From: VBAT01 sp036520835
GTDB taxonomy: Bacteria > Bacteroidota > Bacteroidia > Chitinophagales > Chitinophagaceae
Direction: 5' to 3'
NCBI GenBank assembly: GCA_036520835.1
Contig: DATDIX010000087.1
Span: forward strand, 1 to 7,887
DNA length: 7,887 nucleotides
Below are positions 6,871 through 7,887 of this stretch, in pieces. The notes below the pieces were generated by a model. It had not been told where the DNA came from. It made no database searches and was given only the letters and a program-made list of their open reading frames with translations. Position 1 is the stretch's first letter, and each line of letters starts with the position of its first letter. The position numbers and the translations under genes are program-made.

Positions 6871-6920
6871 AACAACTAAAAAACACAAGCCTATTTCTTG
6901 TGGCTTCATTGGAACGAACA

Positions 6921-6945
6921 TCCTTCGGCTGCGCTCAGGATGACG
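6921..6945. repeat. Dispersed repeat, copy B (ftsZ 3' untranslated region)
   Basis: This unit starts TCCTTCGG and ends AGGATGACG on the + strand and is nearly identical to 2491-2514. CATCCT (6919-6924) and AGGATG (6937-6942) form perfect inverted arms. A second pairing, GCTGCGC (6928-6934) with GCGCAGC (6950-6956), is also possible. It lies 19 bp beyond the ftsZ stop and before the terminator, so it would be transcribed as part of the ftsZ 3' end. Confidence 0.75.
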
Positions 6946-6963
6946 CCCTGCGCAGCTATAAGT

Positions 6964-7887
6964 TTAGTCGGGTTTCTTTCCATCCAAAAAAGTATTGATC
7001 GTGCTGATCTGTGTTTTATTATCAGCGTCAGTTTTGACTTCGTAATTGCTGTAGAAATTTTCAACATGGGAAGTGCTGTTATACAATTCCATATTGCGGC
7101 GGATATAAGCCGGCACAGTTTCAAACTCATTATTCGGGTCCGCACCGTTTACATTGAATGACAAGTTGCGCAACTTGTGCAGTCGTTCGGCCGCCCTACG
7201 TTTTTGTTCCTCAGCTTCGTCCGCCATCGGCGGATCCTCAGCCCGGGTGTTCAAAGGTGGTTGAGCCTGATGGGCTAACGGCATATCCGCCGCTGGAATG
7301 TCATCCCTTTCTACCAGTTGCATTTGCAGATCGAGAAGGTCTTCCTCCTCTTGTGCGGCATAGCTGGCCGGGACCGGTTCTTCGGCAGAAGTCTTCGAGG
7401 TGGTTGCCTCTGCTTTTGATTCTGCGTAGATATTGGATGGCCTGGCCAGGTAACCGCCCGATGCTGCAGGCAACGTGACAGTACTATCTTTATTTGCTAC
7501 TTCTTTTTCTTCGCTTGAAATAAATGGCGACGCCGTGGTTTCCTTAGTGGATTCTTTGTTGCTTACCGAAGGGGATTGAGATCGTGATTGATTCAGCGAA
7601 TTTATTTCTTCCTTCTTCTCCGCAATCAACATTTTGCCAACAGTATTTACACTTTCCGGCGCTGTATTTTTACTAAGGGTTTTTTCTAGTTCGGCTTTTA
7701 ATTCAAATAAAATCACCGGCTCTTCCTCTTTGATATGTTCTGTTACGATCATATCATGCATGGATGGCATCGGCGCTTCCATCATCGGGAATTCTTCTAC
7801 TAATTTCGGCGCCAGCGGATCAAACCTCACCCCATCCCTCTCCGAAGGTGAGGGAGTATCCATCTTCACCACTTTGGAAAGAACAGG
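6964..7887 (-). CDS. ftsZ: Cell division GTPase FtsZ, C-terminal linker and tail (5' truncated by window)
   Basis: The frame is open to the right edge, so the gene starts outside; 307 C-terminal residues are visible. The GTPase domain is not in the window, so identification rests on the tail: KRRAAERLHKLRNLSFNVN, then EFETVPAYIRR, then YSNYEVKTDADNKTQ and the final ISTINTFLDGKKPD. This is the Bacteroidota FtsZ C-terminal pattern (VPAYxR followed by a conserved end peptide like NNSFLHDNVD in relatives). GGYLARPSNIYAE midway is also familiar from this group. The rest is a long, acidic, Ser/Pro/Glu-rich, presumably disordered linker. From family knowledge, FtsZ polymerises at midcell and its end peptide docks FtsA and other membrane tethers. 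Near the left of the visible fragment TPSPSERDGVRF is encoded by a palindromic repeat, and a second inverted repeat lies at 7220-7234. A terminator follows at 6841-6870. Confidence 0.85.
   Translation of the reverse strand, partial: PVLSKVVKMDTPSPSERDGVRFDPLAPKLVEEFPMMEAPMPSMHDMIVTEHIKEEEPVILFELKAELEKTLSKNTAPESVNTVGKMLIAEKKEEINSLNQSRSQSPSVSNKESTKETTASPFISSEEKEVANKDSTVTLPAASGGYLARPSNIYAESKAEATTSKTSAEEPVPASYAAQEEEDLLDLQMQLVERDDIPAADMPLAHQAQPPLNTRAEDPPMADEAEEQKRRAAERLHKLRNLSFNVNGADPNNEFETVPAYIRRNMELYNSTSHVENFYSNYEVKTDADNKTQISTINTFLDGKKPD
7220..7234. repeat. Inverted repeat TCCGCC-ATC-GGCGGA within the FtsZ linker
   Basis: Perfect six-base GC-rich arms (7220-7225 and 7229-7234) enclose a three-base loop. 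The coding strand reads EDPPMADE here, just before the charged KRRAAERL helix. It may be part of a dispersed repeat or a chance palindrome. Confidence 0.4.
7825..7856. repeat. Palindromic repeat element in frame in the FtsZ linker
   Basis: CCCTCTCC (7836-7843) and GGTGAGGG (7847-7854) pair at seven of eight positions around a GAA loop. CCTCACC (7825-7831) is also the exact complement of GGTGAGG (7847-7853), giving an alternative hairpin. The coding strand reads TPSPSERDGVRF. The pattern of CCTCACCCC followed by CCCTCTCC and GAGGG resembles a repeat I associate with Chitinophagaceae genomes, but no second copy is in this window. Confidence 0.6.

Noticed and set aside
6781..6921. N-terminal extension of the acetyltransferase frame up to 6921
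   Set aside because: It crosses a perfect terminator hairpin and a promoter, its Phe-rich sequence is not GNAT-like, and the ATG at 6780 gives the usual family length.
7158..7478. Open frame on the + strand opposite ftsZ
   Set aside because: Its Pro/Arg-rich composition is what results from reading the Glu/Ala-rich linker antisense, and the FtsZ tail on the other strand is convincing.

Overview
The window looks like chromosomal DNA of a Bacteroidota bacterium, most likely Chitinophagaceae or a close relative. The support is the FadN-type dehydrogenase/hydratase C-terminus, an FtsZ tail of the Bacteroidota type (VPAYIRR ... INTFLDGKKPD), the near absence of Shine-Dalgarno sequences, and one good TTTG / TAnnTTTG promoter. 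The family placement is from memory of protein families; no database was searched. I see no tRNA, rRNA, CRISPR array, transposase, phage gene or recognisable defence locus.

Layout. On the + strand, 1-1032 is the C-terminal crotonase part of a FadN-like beta-oxidation enzyme, followed 19 bp later by a small metzincin-type zinc protease without a signal peptide (1052-1720). These converge on, and overlap by 53 bp, a minus-strand TIGR01777/YfcH-type NAD(P)-binding epimerase (1668-2660). A short divergent intergenic region leads to a + strand lipoprotein of the choice-of-anchor I beta-propeller family (2815-4314), which ends in a textbook terminator. A two-gene ABC exporter follows: an ATPase with a Glu in place of the Q-loop Gln (4498-5424) and a six-helix ABC-2 permease (5452-6252). 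Two minus-strand genes close the window: a GNAT acetyltransferase (6274-6780) and the 3' part of ftsZ (6964 to the right edge), separated by a strong minus-strand terminator and a promoter for the GNAT gene.

The genes are mostly ordinary housekeeping or accessory functions and do not form one system; the ABC ATPase/permease pair is the only clear functional unit. The most unusual signal is at the DNA level. Short palindromic, apparently dispersed repeats lie both between genes and in frame inside genes. A near-identical 24/25-bp element occurs inside the epimerase coding sequence and just downstream of ftsZ. A second palindrome lies beside it in the epimerase. A different palindromic element encodes part of the disordered FtsZ linker, and another inverted repeat sits further along that linker. 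This resembles the in-frame palindromic elements known from Rickettsia and is the observation most worth following up.
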